DNA of 64,000 nucleotides from Osedax frankpressi (GCA_964035775.1 OZ038314.1:25531213-25595212), one strand, 5' to 3'. Positions 41,758 to 58,954 are shown, numbered from the stretch's first letter. Numbers and translations are program-made. The notes: generated by a model not told the origin, from the sequence alone.

Positions 41758-42275
41758 GTAATAAATAAATTATACATTGAGATCAAAGAATATCTGAAAC
41801 ATTTAAAACAATAACATATTTGAAAATATCTGTGATTAACAAAAAAAACACTATCAAGATCAATTTAATATCTATAAAATTTAAATAAAACATGTATGAC
41901 CCACAAAGACATGAACATTATAAAAATAATTGATAAAATTATTTGTAAGCAATGTAGCCCAGTAATGTAGCACAGTATACTGTGCTACATTGCTTACAGT
42001 ATACTTACTCAGTACACTGTATACAGTGTACTGAGTACACTGCCCATAGATAGTTGAGGGGGTAGATATCCTACTCCCTATCTTTCAATTGTAATGATTC
42101 ATTTGGCCATCTATATTAACTAATCAAGACAACTTTTACATTCAATAGTTTATAATATATATATATATAATATAATATATATCCTTTGGAAATTTACTAT
42201 TCAATATTATATTAGTATTATCAAATAAATAAAAAAATATATAGTATATCATATTAGCAAGTACCGAGATCAGTA
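41757..42275 (+). repeat. Segmental duplication block Y (second copy)
   Basis: Copy of 40344-40862, including the twin palindromes at 41964-41991 and 42007-42036. Confidence 0.93.
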
Positions 42276-42607
42276 AAGTAAATACTTAATGTTTCCTTAA
42301 TTAAAAAATAAGTAGATACATTCAGTATTATCGTATATAAAGAATTATTTTATTAAAGTACGACGCCCAGATGACCTGTCTATTTTCAACTAACTGACAG
42401 TATGAATACTTGAAATTGGAAATTATTTTAATAAGTATACATGAAAATATGTTAAGTACCTCTATCTTATTTTAACATTTACAAATTACAAATTAATAAT
42501 ATGTATATTATTACATTACCATAAAGTAATTTCATTAACTTTCAAGATTATTTATAATTTATATTGTAGTTTTTGAAAGTTGAAATAATCTCGCAGTCAA
42601 TGATATT

Positions 42608-42735
42608 TGCCAAATTGCACACGACAGTGTGCAATTTGTCGTATGCAATTTGCCAAATTGCATAGCTTGCCAAATTGCACACGACAGTGTGCAATTTGTC
42701 GTATGCAATTTGGCAAGTTATGCAATTTGGCACAC
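42608..42735. repeat. Tandem palindromic repeat, 60-bp period
   Basis: Two copies of a unit holding AAATTGCACAC and its complement around GACA, joined by GTCGTATGCAATTTG and TTGCCAAATTGC words. The whole can fold into several alternative hairpins. Non-coding; a minus-strand frame through it is a by-product. Confidence 0.85.
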
Positions 42736-42905
42736 TTCCTGTGATTTATCTATTTTTATTGTAAATACATTTAAAAAATTATATAAAAATAAATTATAAT
42801 ACTACAATGATTATAAATAATGTAATTAATCACTATTTATAATAATATATTTTTTTAATTAATTTTTAATGTTATGATTTAATTATTTTTTAAATGGGCG
42901 TATTT

Positions 42906-42942
42906 GTAGGCGACTAATTTGAAATTCAAATTAGTCGCCTAC
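42906..42942 (+). promoter_or_regulatory. Perfect hairpin just ahead of the SDR-C start codon
   Basis: An 18-bp arm starting GTAGGCGACTAATTTG (42906-42923), one unpaired A, and its exact complement (42925-42942). The ATG of SDR-C follows 8 nt later. If transcribed, it would block the immediate 5' leader. It could instead be a small inverted-repeat insertion. Confidence 0.8.
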
Positions 42943-42950
42943 AATTCAAA

Positions 42951-47329
<4,379 letters not shown>

Positions 47330-49451
47330 GCTGCATATCGTATTCCATTAATATTATATATTATTTCATATAACAATTATACTGTATTTTTCTTTATGCA
47401 CATAATAATTTTGATAATTCTTGAATGATATATTAACTTCAATGGTGGAGGTATTGTGATAATGTGAATGTATACGAATTAGCTATATCATGTTTTATTC
47501 TTACATACTTTCTTATTTATAAAATAGAATATTATTAATATTTTTAATTGATTACAATATTACATAATTGTGTTTGTGATATTTTATAAATATTTACTAG
47601 TATTTAATATAAATATATTACATCATAGTATTACTATTATTAGCATACTATATAATTAGCGTGTATATGCATATGTTCGGAGTGGACTATTTATGACAGA
47701 CAAAAGTTCAGCATTCGTTAGTTATCGTTTTGAGTAGGCGGGGCTAGTATCAAGCGCATTGCGCAATATATAATACGCAATTTGTATGAGTTACAAGTGG
47801 TTTGTATATTTAAAAGATACGTTTACATATTAATATATTTTATATAATCCCAACATTTCAAATATCAGTTTTATAAAATAAAATAAATTCTTATTTATTA
47901 GGTATACACACTTTCAAATGACTTACCACTAAAGAAATCTAAATATGATTTAAAAATAACAATAGATTTTGTTATATATTATAAATGTAATAACAACAAT
48001 TATTACTTGGCTCATCTATTTAAAGTATACGAATATAAATAGAAATTAAAATGTAATTGATACATATGTTTAATAATGCATTATCTTGTATATTATAATT
48101 AGATATATATATAAATTTAAAAACATATTTTATAATAATATTTTTGTTATAAAATCATACTAACATTATATACACTTTATATCGTTTTCAGAAAACATAC
48201 TTATCCATAATTTATATTATTTTATACTTACTTATCCATATTTTATATTATATTATTTATTTATATTAACCAATCATTTTTGATTTTATAAAATACTACA
48301 ATAGCTTTATTGAGAAGTTTATATTATGATGGTTTTTCACTACAATATAGATCGTGCATCTTTTTTAGATGTTTTGTATGAAATGATCTTTTAAAAATGA
48401 AGATTATTAATATATAAAAAAGAATGTGAGCAGTTTTATTAATAACTCTGCTTTATAATAACTTATTATATATCATAATAGACATTTTAATGTTATATTC
48501 GGGTACTATATTTAGTAGAGTTTAAAGATTTATATGACGGAAAATAAAAGATTTCTAGAGATCACGGGACTTTATAAATACATACAACTAAATTAATATA
48601 ATTCAAAATATATAAATATTTCTGGATTACATATGCATACCCGGATTTGTCGTAAAATGTAAATATATTATTATCGATTATCGAGTTTTTTAAATATTTA
48701 TAAATTATATTTTATCAGTCGCTGAGAGTTTACAGATTAATAGAATATTACGTTCTGGTGTTTTTTTGGTAATCACAATTAAAATAAAAATGCGTTATAA
48801 CGTATATATGAAAAGAAGAGTGTCTTGCATTCGATCGAAAGACTTATTAATGTTTGAGGTTAGATTATCGCTGATAAGTTCTCTGCTTTACGTTAGGAAA
48901 TTAACGAAAGTATCTATAGAGTACATGAACAAATAATCGATTTCCTCTACGTACATAGTTCTATGCCTTTATGTATAACAATTGTGAGTACGTGAATTGC
49001 ATGAAAAAAGATTGTCTCCGAATACTAAGTCTTACCTCAATACCCTTCGAAATAGTACAGTATTGTAAATCATACTAATTTCACCAACAACTTTAAGATA
49101 GATTCAACAGGGAAATATTTTAGAATGAAGTTATACTTTATAATAAATTAATTGTTGTAATTTAAAACATGCAGATTAATGTAGCAGATTTAGTGTTTAA
49201 CGCAGTGGAGAATAAATTATATTTTAATTCATTTATATAAATAATTATAATACCCATTTTACTTTAATTCCTCTCCTTTTTTCTCTCTTTGATTTTAACT
49301 CCACCCTATCGCCATTCTCTCTTATGCCCATATGTACAGTTTCATGCTTCTTTGAAATCCACCTTCAGGTGGATCCATGGATATATATTATAGGTATCTG
49401 TATGGTAACCATGGTGACTAGAATGTTTAGTTTGACATCCTTCCCGAATTT
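47330..49451. other. Intergenic region after SDR-C, no clear gene
   Basis: AT-rich. The stretch 47690-47780 and the stretch 48780-49060 are less AT-rich than the rest. A 48-codon frame at 48790-48936 (+) with Lys/Arg-rich content has no recognised relatives. Nothing firm to annotate. Confidence 0.5.
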
Positions 49452-50300
49452 GGCAACTCGTCAGTCTACAAGTCAACAAACATTTTCTGCCAACCTTGGA
49501 TAAGTATTTTATATAATCTACGCCATAGTTAATATATATTTAATAAATACGGTAGCAGTTTTAAGTTTATTCGAATTTGTATATAAATTAAATGTTAGTT
49601 ATGTGGATTTTAACGTTAAAAAATAAATTTTAATATTTATCAAAGATATTTCTTAATTATTTGTATATTATTATTCATGAAGTTTATTACCATTTTAAAA
49701 CTAAATTTAATGTTATCTAATATTCTGAAAAAATACATTTTTTATTAACATTCCCAACTTTTCTCGACTAAATCCGTTTATTAAATAACATTCTATTTAT
49801 ATATTATAAATCTAATAATGCTATTATTACAGAATTTCATATAATTCCAATTGGAAATTCTATTTATAATCTCGATACAACAAGTAATTAACAGGAAATT
49901 ATCTTTATTTTTAAACTGTTTATCTAATTTACAGAGCTTCATTTAATTAACTGACGCCATAAATATTTTAGATTTGATATCTATAAAGAAATTAATAATC
50001 TAAGTAGTTGGATCAATAAAAAACTACCTTCAATAATTAGATTTATTTGTATAAACGATGAAGATTTATATATGCACTTTTATATAAATCGTAGACAAAT
50101 TAAATATTAACAATAACACCAAATAAATGTAAAATATTGCACATTTATAAAAATATCTAAATAATAATAAATTTATTATATATTGAATTCTATCGACCAA
50201 TAATATCCTTAAATGAAAAATGTATTGCAAATAACTCTGTTTCGGATGATATAAAATAAAATGACTAGAAATGATTCAAAAATATGCGAAATGATCAATC
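49452..50300 (+). pseudogene. Broken inverted copy of the LYPLAL1 3' end
   Basis: 49452-49497 matches the end of LYPLAL1 exon 33389-33504 and its donor side (TCGTCAGTCTACAAG, then CAACAAACATTTTCTGCCAAC). The sequence then follows the introns and 3' flank of LYPLAL1 in reverse orientation to the real gene, to about 50300 (partner of 30800). The penultimate exon (32323-32456) is missing. The last exon (about 49972-50030) has lost the catalytic His segment and the stop position. It is therefore a non-functional duplication fragment. Confidence 0.85.
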
Positions 50301-51013
50301 AAATACTATATGCGAATGTGTAAATCGTGTAAATTGTGTACATTACATAGGCAAAATGAATAAATAATTCGAACTCGGAGAGTTATTTTGGTATTAATCC
50401 TGATTTGAATCAAGTGTAAGACTTATCACAAGTAACTAATATATATAGTCATCGAAGTTGTTAGTGTTTGAAAATAGAAATACAATTTGTAAAGTAACTA
50501 GATGTTATTAATATTGAATCATTAAAGTTGAATGGATTAAGTAAAGCGTGACTATATTTACTGGCTATTGTTACGCTAATTGTTTTGGACATGATCTACA
50601 CCGATAAAGACTGTAGAAATCACTCCAAGTCATCGCTTATTACACATATTAAATGAAGGTATAACGGTGGTATATAGTAATGTGTGTCTACAGGTGGATA
50701 TGTAAACGGTGCGGGGTAAAATGATGAATTTGCATAGATTGCATTGCTGGGGTCGGAGAAGAGGGATTGCATCACAACTCCACCAATAAGCACATTCTTC
50801 TCTATGTGTAGGTCTTACATCTTACATCTATTCTACTTCCACAACTTATCTTAATCATTTGTATATCTTCCCTACTAATACCTTCTCATTAATTAGAATA
50901 AATACTACTTCACTGCTAATGCCATACCTTCTTTACTACTAATGTCTGAACTTCTCGACACCTTATTTCATGCAACCTCTGGAATATAGCTTATATCTGT
51001 TATACTAATCACT
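50301..51013. other. GALNT 3' flank, no gene seen
   Basis: AT-rich up to about 50560, then less AT-rich (50580-51010). The latter may be GALNT 3' untranslated sequence, since it adjoins the stop at 51014-51016. No other feature recognised. Confidence 0.4.
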
Positions 51014-54000
51014 TTATTCCTGTACTTTCATGTTGTGGTCTACGTACTTGAACTGCTGGGCGAGTTCAGAGGTTCGACATTTTTGCAGCACTAACAACGG
51101 TGGTAAGCCACCCTCTGGTTGAAGCGTAGCCGTCATACAGCTCAGGTCAGAGTTCAACAATCGGAAACTGCCTACGTTGTGGTTGTATTTCCAATTCTGT
51201 TAATTATTAATAAATAATGAATATAATATTATAACTAATGTTACAATTATAATTTTTAAAAATAATATTATTTATAACATATTTAATTATAAATAATATA
51301 TATAAATATATTAGCCAATCCATTTATAGTAATTTATATTGGAATATGATATATTATATATATATTGAAATATTATAAAATATTAAATAATTATAACTTT
51401 CAATATACAAATATAAGATATATAATTATTATTAATATTTTGAAGTAGAATAGTTAATATTTTAACCAAATTTAAATTCTTTCCCAAACAATCGGTGATC
51501 ATCAATTTGGTATTTTCAGCTGTGGAGTTTGATCCGATACATTTAGTCTGTCCGATTATGTAACCCTTTTTATTAACCATCCAAATCTGCAATTTCCAAT
51601 GAGAATGTTTTTAAAGCATAAATATGTAAATCATGTATTAAGATACTAAATTCAAATTGATTAATGACATTGATTACAATTTTTTAATAAGTTAGCAGAG
51701 GTTACAGTCGTCAATATTTACAAGCTAAATATTTATATGAATATTTATATGAATTTATACAGCTATATAAATTGTAACTAGTGATTCTATTTTTTGAATA
51801 TTGCCAACAATTATTGACCTCCTTAGTAAAGCACAGTTTAACGTAGTATTTTTTTCCATATTAACAATATAAAGCTATATATCATGTCCTGAATTTTACT
51901 AAATAATATTTACAATTTTTTTGTACAACGGTTTATTGAATATATATGAAGTTAATTACATTTAATTGAAAAACTAACTATGTTGTTTTATCAATATGTA
52001 CTTATAAATACATAAATTATTGGATTACCCCTTTAATTTATTACGCTGTTACATTTATAATGACCACAAATAAAATGTAGGTGAATGAAAATAATTATTT
52101 AGAAAAAATGTGCAAACAAATTATACATTTTTATTATTTATATTTATTATGCACTTAGTAACAAGGTTTATGAGAGGTTTATTTTAATATATGCAGAAGC
52201 TACATTTTCAGGAAGTAGTTCATAGACTATTAATAGTTTAGCGACTAATTCTGGTTCAGTAACAAGTAAAGTTACTTGTTCATGATGTACCTATCATATG
52301 ATTAACATTTATAATAGCTTTATTGTAAAATACTATTTTATACATTTATATATATAAACATCTTCTATATTGACATATAATAGTTTGTATTTTCTAACAT
52401 TATATTGTTGTGAATATGTCTTGGTCAGCATAGCACTCATATGTAATTTATGTTTATTATTTGGTAATATCGTAATAATAAATTCAAAAATGTTCGGTAA
52501 ATAATTTTAAAATCCAAGAATATAAATTAAATGTGACGGTGTATTGGTATAATAATATTATTATTATAATAAATTCAAATGAAAATAATATTATCTTATT
52601 TGATATGTAGAAAAATATAGATTATAGTTTTTAAAATGAGAAAATCTGTAATTTAAATTATATATAATTGTAATATGACTGAGTATAATAATATTTATAT
52701 ATTAATTTTTAATATTTGTATTTGATCACTATATAAAATATGTAATTTTTGTCATTTATATTGCTTTTTTTCAGAAATTTCACACTAATATTCTTAATAT
52801 ATAAATAAAGATAAATATATTATCAAAAAAAAAACAATTAAATATTATAAAATTAATATTTGATGATTGCAATCTCCTCTTATATTAAATATGAATATTA
52901 ATTATATTAAAATAAGACAAATGAAATTAATTAATGTAAATTATCAATATTTTTTGATTAAAATTAAAGAATGTAAAAAACCTGATTCTCGTTATTGTTA
53001 ATACAAGATGTTAATTCTAGTTTTAAACTATTTGCTCCGTGAATACACAATGAAAAGCGTTCATTTACAAAGTATCCTCGAAGATTTGAACCCGGTGATT
53101 TCTTAACGGATTGAGAAGATCTAAAATAAAATTATTTTAATTATATAAATAATTTTAAAAATCTTATAACTGGATATATAAATTATATATTAATCCATAA
53201 ACATTAGTTTTGGTTTTAATAAGAATTGTACTAATAATATATAGAACCTACTTAAGAGCTGGATATATATTGTCCAAGTACCATTGAAATGGATGACAGT
53301 TTAACTTCTTTCTCAGTTCCAGTCTATCCCGAATACTGTAATATATTTTGCAGTAGATTTAGTTACTACAAATATTTTTAATTTATATTTTAAAAAACAC
53401 AATTATTATCGGTAAAATTATATTTAACAAAGATAAATATGATGTTATATTTATATCGTTTGTGTTTTCAAATGTGGATTTACAAATATAGTATTTAAAC
53501 AATATACGTATTAATATTAGAGTGTACACATCTTTACATTCAAGCGACTATATAGAAACTAACGAAAATACATCTCAAAAATATGGTAACCAACTATGGT
53601 CGACCCCTATTTGACCTCTTTGACCTTAACACTAACTCTCCGTAGGCGATGTTTCTAGCCGAGGGTTCTCTTCGGAAGTATTCTAGTCTGTAGTCGTCCA
53701 TCCACACCTCAGCCACTCTTCGGTTGTTCCTGTAGGAGAGAAAGGTAGGCGTTGAGGTTGAGGCGTTGAGGTTGAGATGGCAATGATGGGGTTAGGATGG
53801 CAATGATGGGGTTAGGATGGGGCAGTAATGGTGAGGATAGGGACAAATTAAGAAAGTGACTAATCAAAATAGATAATTTATCACAATATTAATTAATAAT
53901 TACTAATTATTAATTAAAAATTTAATATTTTTATATAAACCGCACGTTTTTGCACTAACAGTTAAACAATGCGCCCATTATCAAGTTTTCAATAAACTTA

Positions 54001-57000
54001 CTAGTGTGTGCTCAGAGAATGATCCTACTTTCTAATGATATATAGGCGAATACGAATTTATCGTCGTGACCTACTCATCAATATCCCTTGACCGTTTTTC
54101 TATCGTCATTGCACCAATGAGATCTCCCCTCGTAGATCTCCGAAGATCCATTTGCAACCAAACCGAGCGTAAATATCCATAACCGCCGATAACCCGAGAC
54201 AACTTGTTACGAGACGAACACGCGACATGAACATCGGGATTAACCTCGTGAACACGTTACCGCTGCCGCCAGGGAACGTGTAGGGATGTTGCGTGCGAAA
54301 CACGTGTCCAACGTGGGAACAAGGCAGAATTTCTAGGCTTCCGTGACACTGCCACACTCGAAATGAAATCTCTAAATGGGTTACAGGAACGCAGTGAATG
54401 GCGGTTGTATTAAATATAGAATGCAGTGAATAAAGTATGTAGTGAATGTAGAATGTAGTGAATACAGAATGTAGTGAAGTTTAATTAAATAAGATAATTG
54501 AGTGTAAGATAGTTAAGCTAGGATATCATTATTTAATAAATGATTTACAATATAAAACCCTAATTAAAAATTCATATTCAACAAATGAAATATGAGAAAT
54601 GTTAAAGACTGAGAAAATGCCGACACTGAGAAATTATAAACATAAAAATATACTTGAAAAAAATATCATTTAATATTTATCATATTTAATATGTTATTTA
54701 CTACTTGCGAAAATTACAGAGTTCAATTCAATTTATAAATAGAAAAAGTGCACATTTAAAAGTAATCCATCATTGAAAAATTATAAATATATCAGAAATA
54801 TAATATTAGTAAACTATATCAATATATGATGAAAATTAAAACTGAATTATTTATTATTATCCATATTCTGCGGTTAATGTATACATGTATGAATCACGTG
54901 ATTCTAAAAGCCATTCAGATAGCTTGAAAAAATAGAAATAATTTTTCAAACATTAAATATTCTCATTCAAAAGTCAACTATGCATCAAACAAACATCTCT
55001 TAAATACTAATTTCATTTTACTTGTTATATGGCAAGAGGAGATGAGTATACACCCGGGGAAGGCTTATAAATATACATAATTTTATTCCGCATTTTATAA
55101 ATTTTATTTGTAAATAGTTTATATTGATTTTTCTCATAATAATTATTTTACAAGGGTTATTACAAGTACATCTACTTTATTGTACAAAAGCTCTCTATTT
55201 GCTTATACTTATAAATAACTGCAAATAGTAAAAAAAAAATGAGGTTGATAGCCCTAGTACTTTATATTGCAATAGATTTATAAAATGAGTGCATTTCCCT
55301 ATCTCTTGCATGTAAAATTCTTCAGTGTCAGCATCTCATTAAAGAAATAAAAAATAGAACCAATGTTTTCTCCGCCCCAGATATTCATGCCTTCATCGTA
55401 GCTTCCAATTTCAATGAACCTTTTTCTATCGATACTGAAGACGTTTAAGTAAAAAGGTCGTAAAATATTATAAATTGGTATAAATAATTATAAAATATTA
55501 TGTTTGTTGTGAAATGGACTCATTTTTAGATCAAAGTGGAAATGTAGTCTTAATATAGAGTTAATAATAGAGTTAATAATATAATAGTTTACAGAGTTAT
55601 GGATGAAAAAGATTAATTAGGTCACCATAATTAACTAGGTCACCGCAATGAAATAGATCTTTGCAATGAACTAGTTGAACATAATTAACAAAGTTACCAC
55701 AATTAATTAGGTAGCTACCTGAATAAACCCCCTGCGATGACTGGTGTTTCAATTGGTCGTGTAGGGTAGTTTGCCCTGATATTCTGTTCTTCGAAGGTAA
55801 GAGCTTCCCATTTAAATACCAAGTTCCAATTAATGCCTGGATAATGCACAAATTAATTATGTTATTCGGGACTATCTATATTTATACATTTAATATATAT
55901 GGCATATGAGGGATGATAATTGACCGATTGGCTTTAGGTAATTATATAAATAATTATAGATCTACTATATATGTTATATTGTATATAACATATTCAAATA
56001 TAATTCTGTTTAGTGAATTTAATTTATACAAATTAAATGAATGGACTAATGTATATGTATGTATATATATATATATATATATATGTGTATATATATAAAT
56101 ATGTGTACAAAATATTGTATTTTCTAAATATGAAGAAATTTAATAGTACAATTATAAATAGTACAATTAGAAGATTTGGTTGTATAGAGATCAAATGTAA
56201 ATAAAAAAACATTGTTGCTGTTTCCTACCTCCTTTTAGGTTCGGAGAAGCTTGCATATATTTGAAATTCTCCATTTTGATGACATCTATGACTGGACATA
56301 CGACGCGAGATTGATTCTGAGATAATCAAGGGTACACAATTAATACAAAGGCAATTGTTCATTAGCTGATATACAATCTGAGAATTATTAGAAATATATT
56401 GATACTAGTACAAATTGGATACAAATTAAGTCATAGTATTATTAAATTTGATTATGATTTAATGGTGTAAATACTATTATAGTGTAAATCCCCGTATGGT
56501 GTAAATCTCAAAATAGTGTAAATCTTGAACACCGTGCATTACAGACCATTTGTACTGCATGCAGCATTGGTTCCAGCCAACCAGTATTACATTCACAGTG
56601 GCTGTCAAGAAATGTCAACACACTGCCAGACGCAAGCTGGGCACCTTTCACGCGAGAGCGAATTAGACCTGGATGTAAAAATGTGAGTTAAGGTACAGAT
56701 AGTGGGGATAGATGGTGGGGGGAGATAATAAGGTGAGAAGGTGGGGGAGATAGTGGGGAAGAGAGTGGGGGGGATAGTGGGGGAGAGAGTGGGGGGAGAT
56801 AATAAGGGGAGAGAGTGGGGGAGATAATGATGGTAGATAATAAGGGGAGATAGTGGGGGAGATAATAAGGGGATATGTTTAAGGGTAAAACCATGAAGGA
56901 TTTTAGATCAAATAAAATAATTTTACAAATTGTTCAATATAAAATGTGAATGTAAAATAGCAGAAATAGAATTGATAAATATTGAATAGAAACAAACTGA

Positions 57001-58946
57001 AGATAATATTATTGTATCATTATTATATTTAATACAAGAACATCAAATAACTGATAACCTTCTCTTTTCTCATTTCGTAACACTTTAATCTTTTGAATGC
57101 TTTCTAAAAGCAGACCATCATTTGCTTTTCGGTTGTTAAATTAATAGTTTTTAGCACATGTTTCAATAATGAACTAAATCAATAAGATAAATAATAATAA
57201 AGTTAAAATGCTATTTCACTTAATATTAAGATTAAAATTTAAAATGCAAATAAGATTTTAGTACATTTTTAGAATTTAAAGTTGTAATTAATATTAGTAA
57301 TAAGTAATACATTATGTCTAGATTAATTAATAATATTGTTTGAATTACTATTGTTTGAATTACAAAAGTTTGAGGTTATACGCATGAATGGACTTTTTAA
57401 CAAAACTAACGATTCTCACTAAAGTCGTCCACCAGAATGATTTCTTTGATCAAATGCTCGGGGCTTCTATTTAAAACACTGTAAGAGACGGTGTTAGAGA
57501 CGGTGTTAGAGACGGTGTTAGAGACGGTGTTAGAGACGGTGTTAGGGACGGTGTTAGAGACGGTGTTAGGGACGGTGTTAGGGACGGTGTTAGAGACGGT
57601 GTTAGAGACGGTGTTAGAGACGGTGTTAGAGACGGTGTTAGAGACGGTGTTAGGGTTAGCTAGCTAGACTATGGCGTGGTATTCGACGACTCCGGTTTAA
57701 GATTTAGATTGATGTGACCGTACTGAGGAGAGTAAACAGTATAGTAGCAGTATTACATAATACAAAATCATAAATATTCTGTTTATGGAAGTTCTAAATT
57801 TAATTAATTTCCACCGCATGAAAAATATATTCACTAAGACATACGCTATAAATATAATAGAATGTATAAAATAAACAAATGTTACTATAATGATGGTTTA
57901 AATAGATAATTATTATAAAAACTAATAAGTATTTATATGGTTACATCAATTAGAAATTAAATAAGATATAGGTTGCAATACATTGATGAGGGGCATGATA
58001 TAGACCTGGTGATGGTGCGAAGGAGTGTGGACCTTGCCTCATTGTGAAAGGTTATTATTACTGTTGTATCTGGCAATGTCGATACATGGTAGTCAATGTG
58101 TTTACACCTGTCAATCAAAATTGATGAGACATCAAATGAAATTTAAACTCAAAATGAAAATATGTTTTATGTGCATATTTTGTGCATATTTTGTGCATAA
58201 AACAGCACTAATGTGTCTATGCAATGTATCCTATGATAAAACAGTTCAAGGTATCCTATGAGTATTGTTTATATTGTATATATCACAGTGAGAGCAAACT
58301 ATATATAAAAAATAAAGGTACAAACTGCATTTTTGTAATAGTAAAGTAGTGGCATATTTATTATATAGTAGATAATGTTAAATACAATCTTAGAGATTTC
58401 CATACATAATACAAATGTTAATTTTATAAATATACATGGAATATGAAATAGTTTAGGATAAAGTCAATAATGCAATAGAGATATATATAGAGGAATTACT
58501 TTAACTGAAAACAACATATGTTACTAGGAATATTACATCACTGCTATTGTTACCATTGCTTTTACTTCTCATATATATATATATACATATATTTATATAT
58601 CTAAACATATATATATATTTATATATATATATATATATATCAGCCAATTTATGCTAGTAAGGTAACCTTTACAGTAACAACAGTAATGAACACCGCCTAC
58701 AGTAGAAATACCACTATTAGAAAAGCCATATGAATTCATGCTACAATGGACTGGTTTTATGGACTGGTAGTTAGTTTACAAGCCACTAACTGGGAGAATC
58801 TGACGTCCGGTATGGGTCTGTTGCTAGGCAACGAATCCGATGCCAGTTGGTTGAACTTGTGGCGGGCATAGGCATCCTGACCCGGCTTCAGACGACTGAA
58901 ATCTACGTAAGATGACTCGTCGAAATAGACCGACTTCGGTGTGAGG
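51014..58946 (-). CDS. GALNT: Polypeptide N-acetylgalactosaminyltransferase, GALNT2/14/16-like (signal-anchor exon not found)
   Basis: Starts mucin-type O-glycosylation in the Golgi by moving GalNAc from UDP-GalNAc to Ser/Thr. Exons (-): 58791-58946, 58006-58107, 57420-57478, 57059-57124, 56547-56668, 56229-56316, 55719-55836, 55361-55434, 54245-54371, 53637-53729, 53252-53335, 52982-53120, 51467-51586 and 51014-51196. All phases agree and give 509 residues to the stop. Landmarks: [31 protein letters not shown], the metal-binding DSH in [33 protein letters not shown] and [17 protein letters not shown], then a ricin-type lectin domain with paired Cys (last two or three exons). EAR in place of EAW points to the GALNT2/14/16 group. 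WQCHGSLEI has His where most relatives have Gly. The exon at 57059 has a poor pyrimidine tract. The cytosolic tail and membrane anchor (about 50-60 residues) must lie in an upstream exon I could not find. Confidence 0.92.
52168..52290 (-). CDS. Putative extra or alternative terminal exon in a GALNT intron
   Basis: An open stretch of 40 codons plus stop on the GALNT strand, with an AG directly before it. It starts in the same phase (0) in which exon 52982-53120 ends. The sequence ([20 protein letters not shown] and onward, ending in Ser) looks protein-like for such AT-rich DNA but matches nothing I know. If spliced to 52982, it would replace most of the lectin domain. It could equally be a piece of a nested gene or chance. 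Confidence 0.25.
   Translation of the reverse strand, partial: VHHEQVTLLVTEPELVAKLLIVYELLPENVASAYIKINLS
53733..53840. repeat. Small repeats next to a GALNT acceptor
   Basis: GTTGAGGTTGAGGC and GGCAATGATGGGGTTAGGAT units in short tandem, starting 4 nt upstream (gene sense) of the exon at 53637-53729. Pyrimidine-rich on the sense strand. Confidence 0.75.
54389..54480. repeat. Irregular GAATGTAGTGAAT repeats next to a GALNT acceptor
   Basis: Five or six imperfect units of about 12-16 bp, about 18 nt upstream (gene sense) of the WQC exon at 54245-54371. Confidence 0.65.
56696..56882. repeat. Purine-rich repeat (GGGGGAGATAATAAG type) in GALNT intron
   Basis: Irregular tandem units of about 15-25 bp, A/G-rich on plus and so C/T-rich on the gene's sense strand, ending 27 nt upstream of the acceptor at 56668. 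Confidence 0.88.
57484..57656. repeat. 12-bp minisatellite touching a GALNT splice acceptor
   Basis: About 14 copies of AGAGACGGTGTT (some AGGGACGGTGTT). On the GALNT sense strand the unit reads AACACCGTCTCT, so each junction makes CTCTAAC, a good branch-point word, with a short pyrimidine run. The last unit runs into the acceptor TTACAG of exon 57420-57478. Confidence 0.93.
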
Positions 58947-58954
58947 CTGCGAAG

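Noticed and set aside
57661-57740. Candidate GALNT exon just upstream of the 12-bp array
   Set aside because: The frame ([10 protein letters not shown] and so on) does not match the family. The expected FHNEAR exon was found at 58006-58107 instead.
58025-58261. 78-codon plus-strand frame
   Set aside because: Antisense shadow of the GALNT exon at 58006-58107, which carries the FHNEAR motif.
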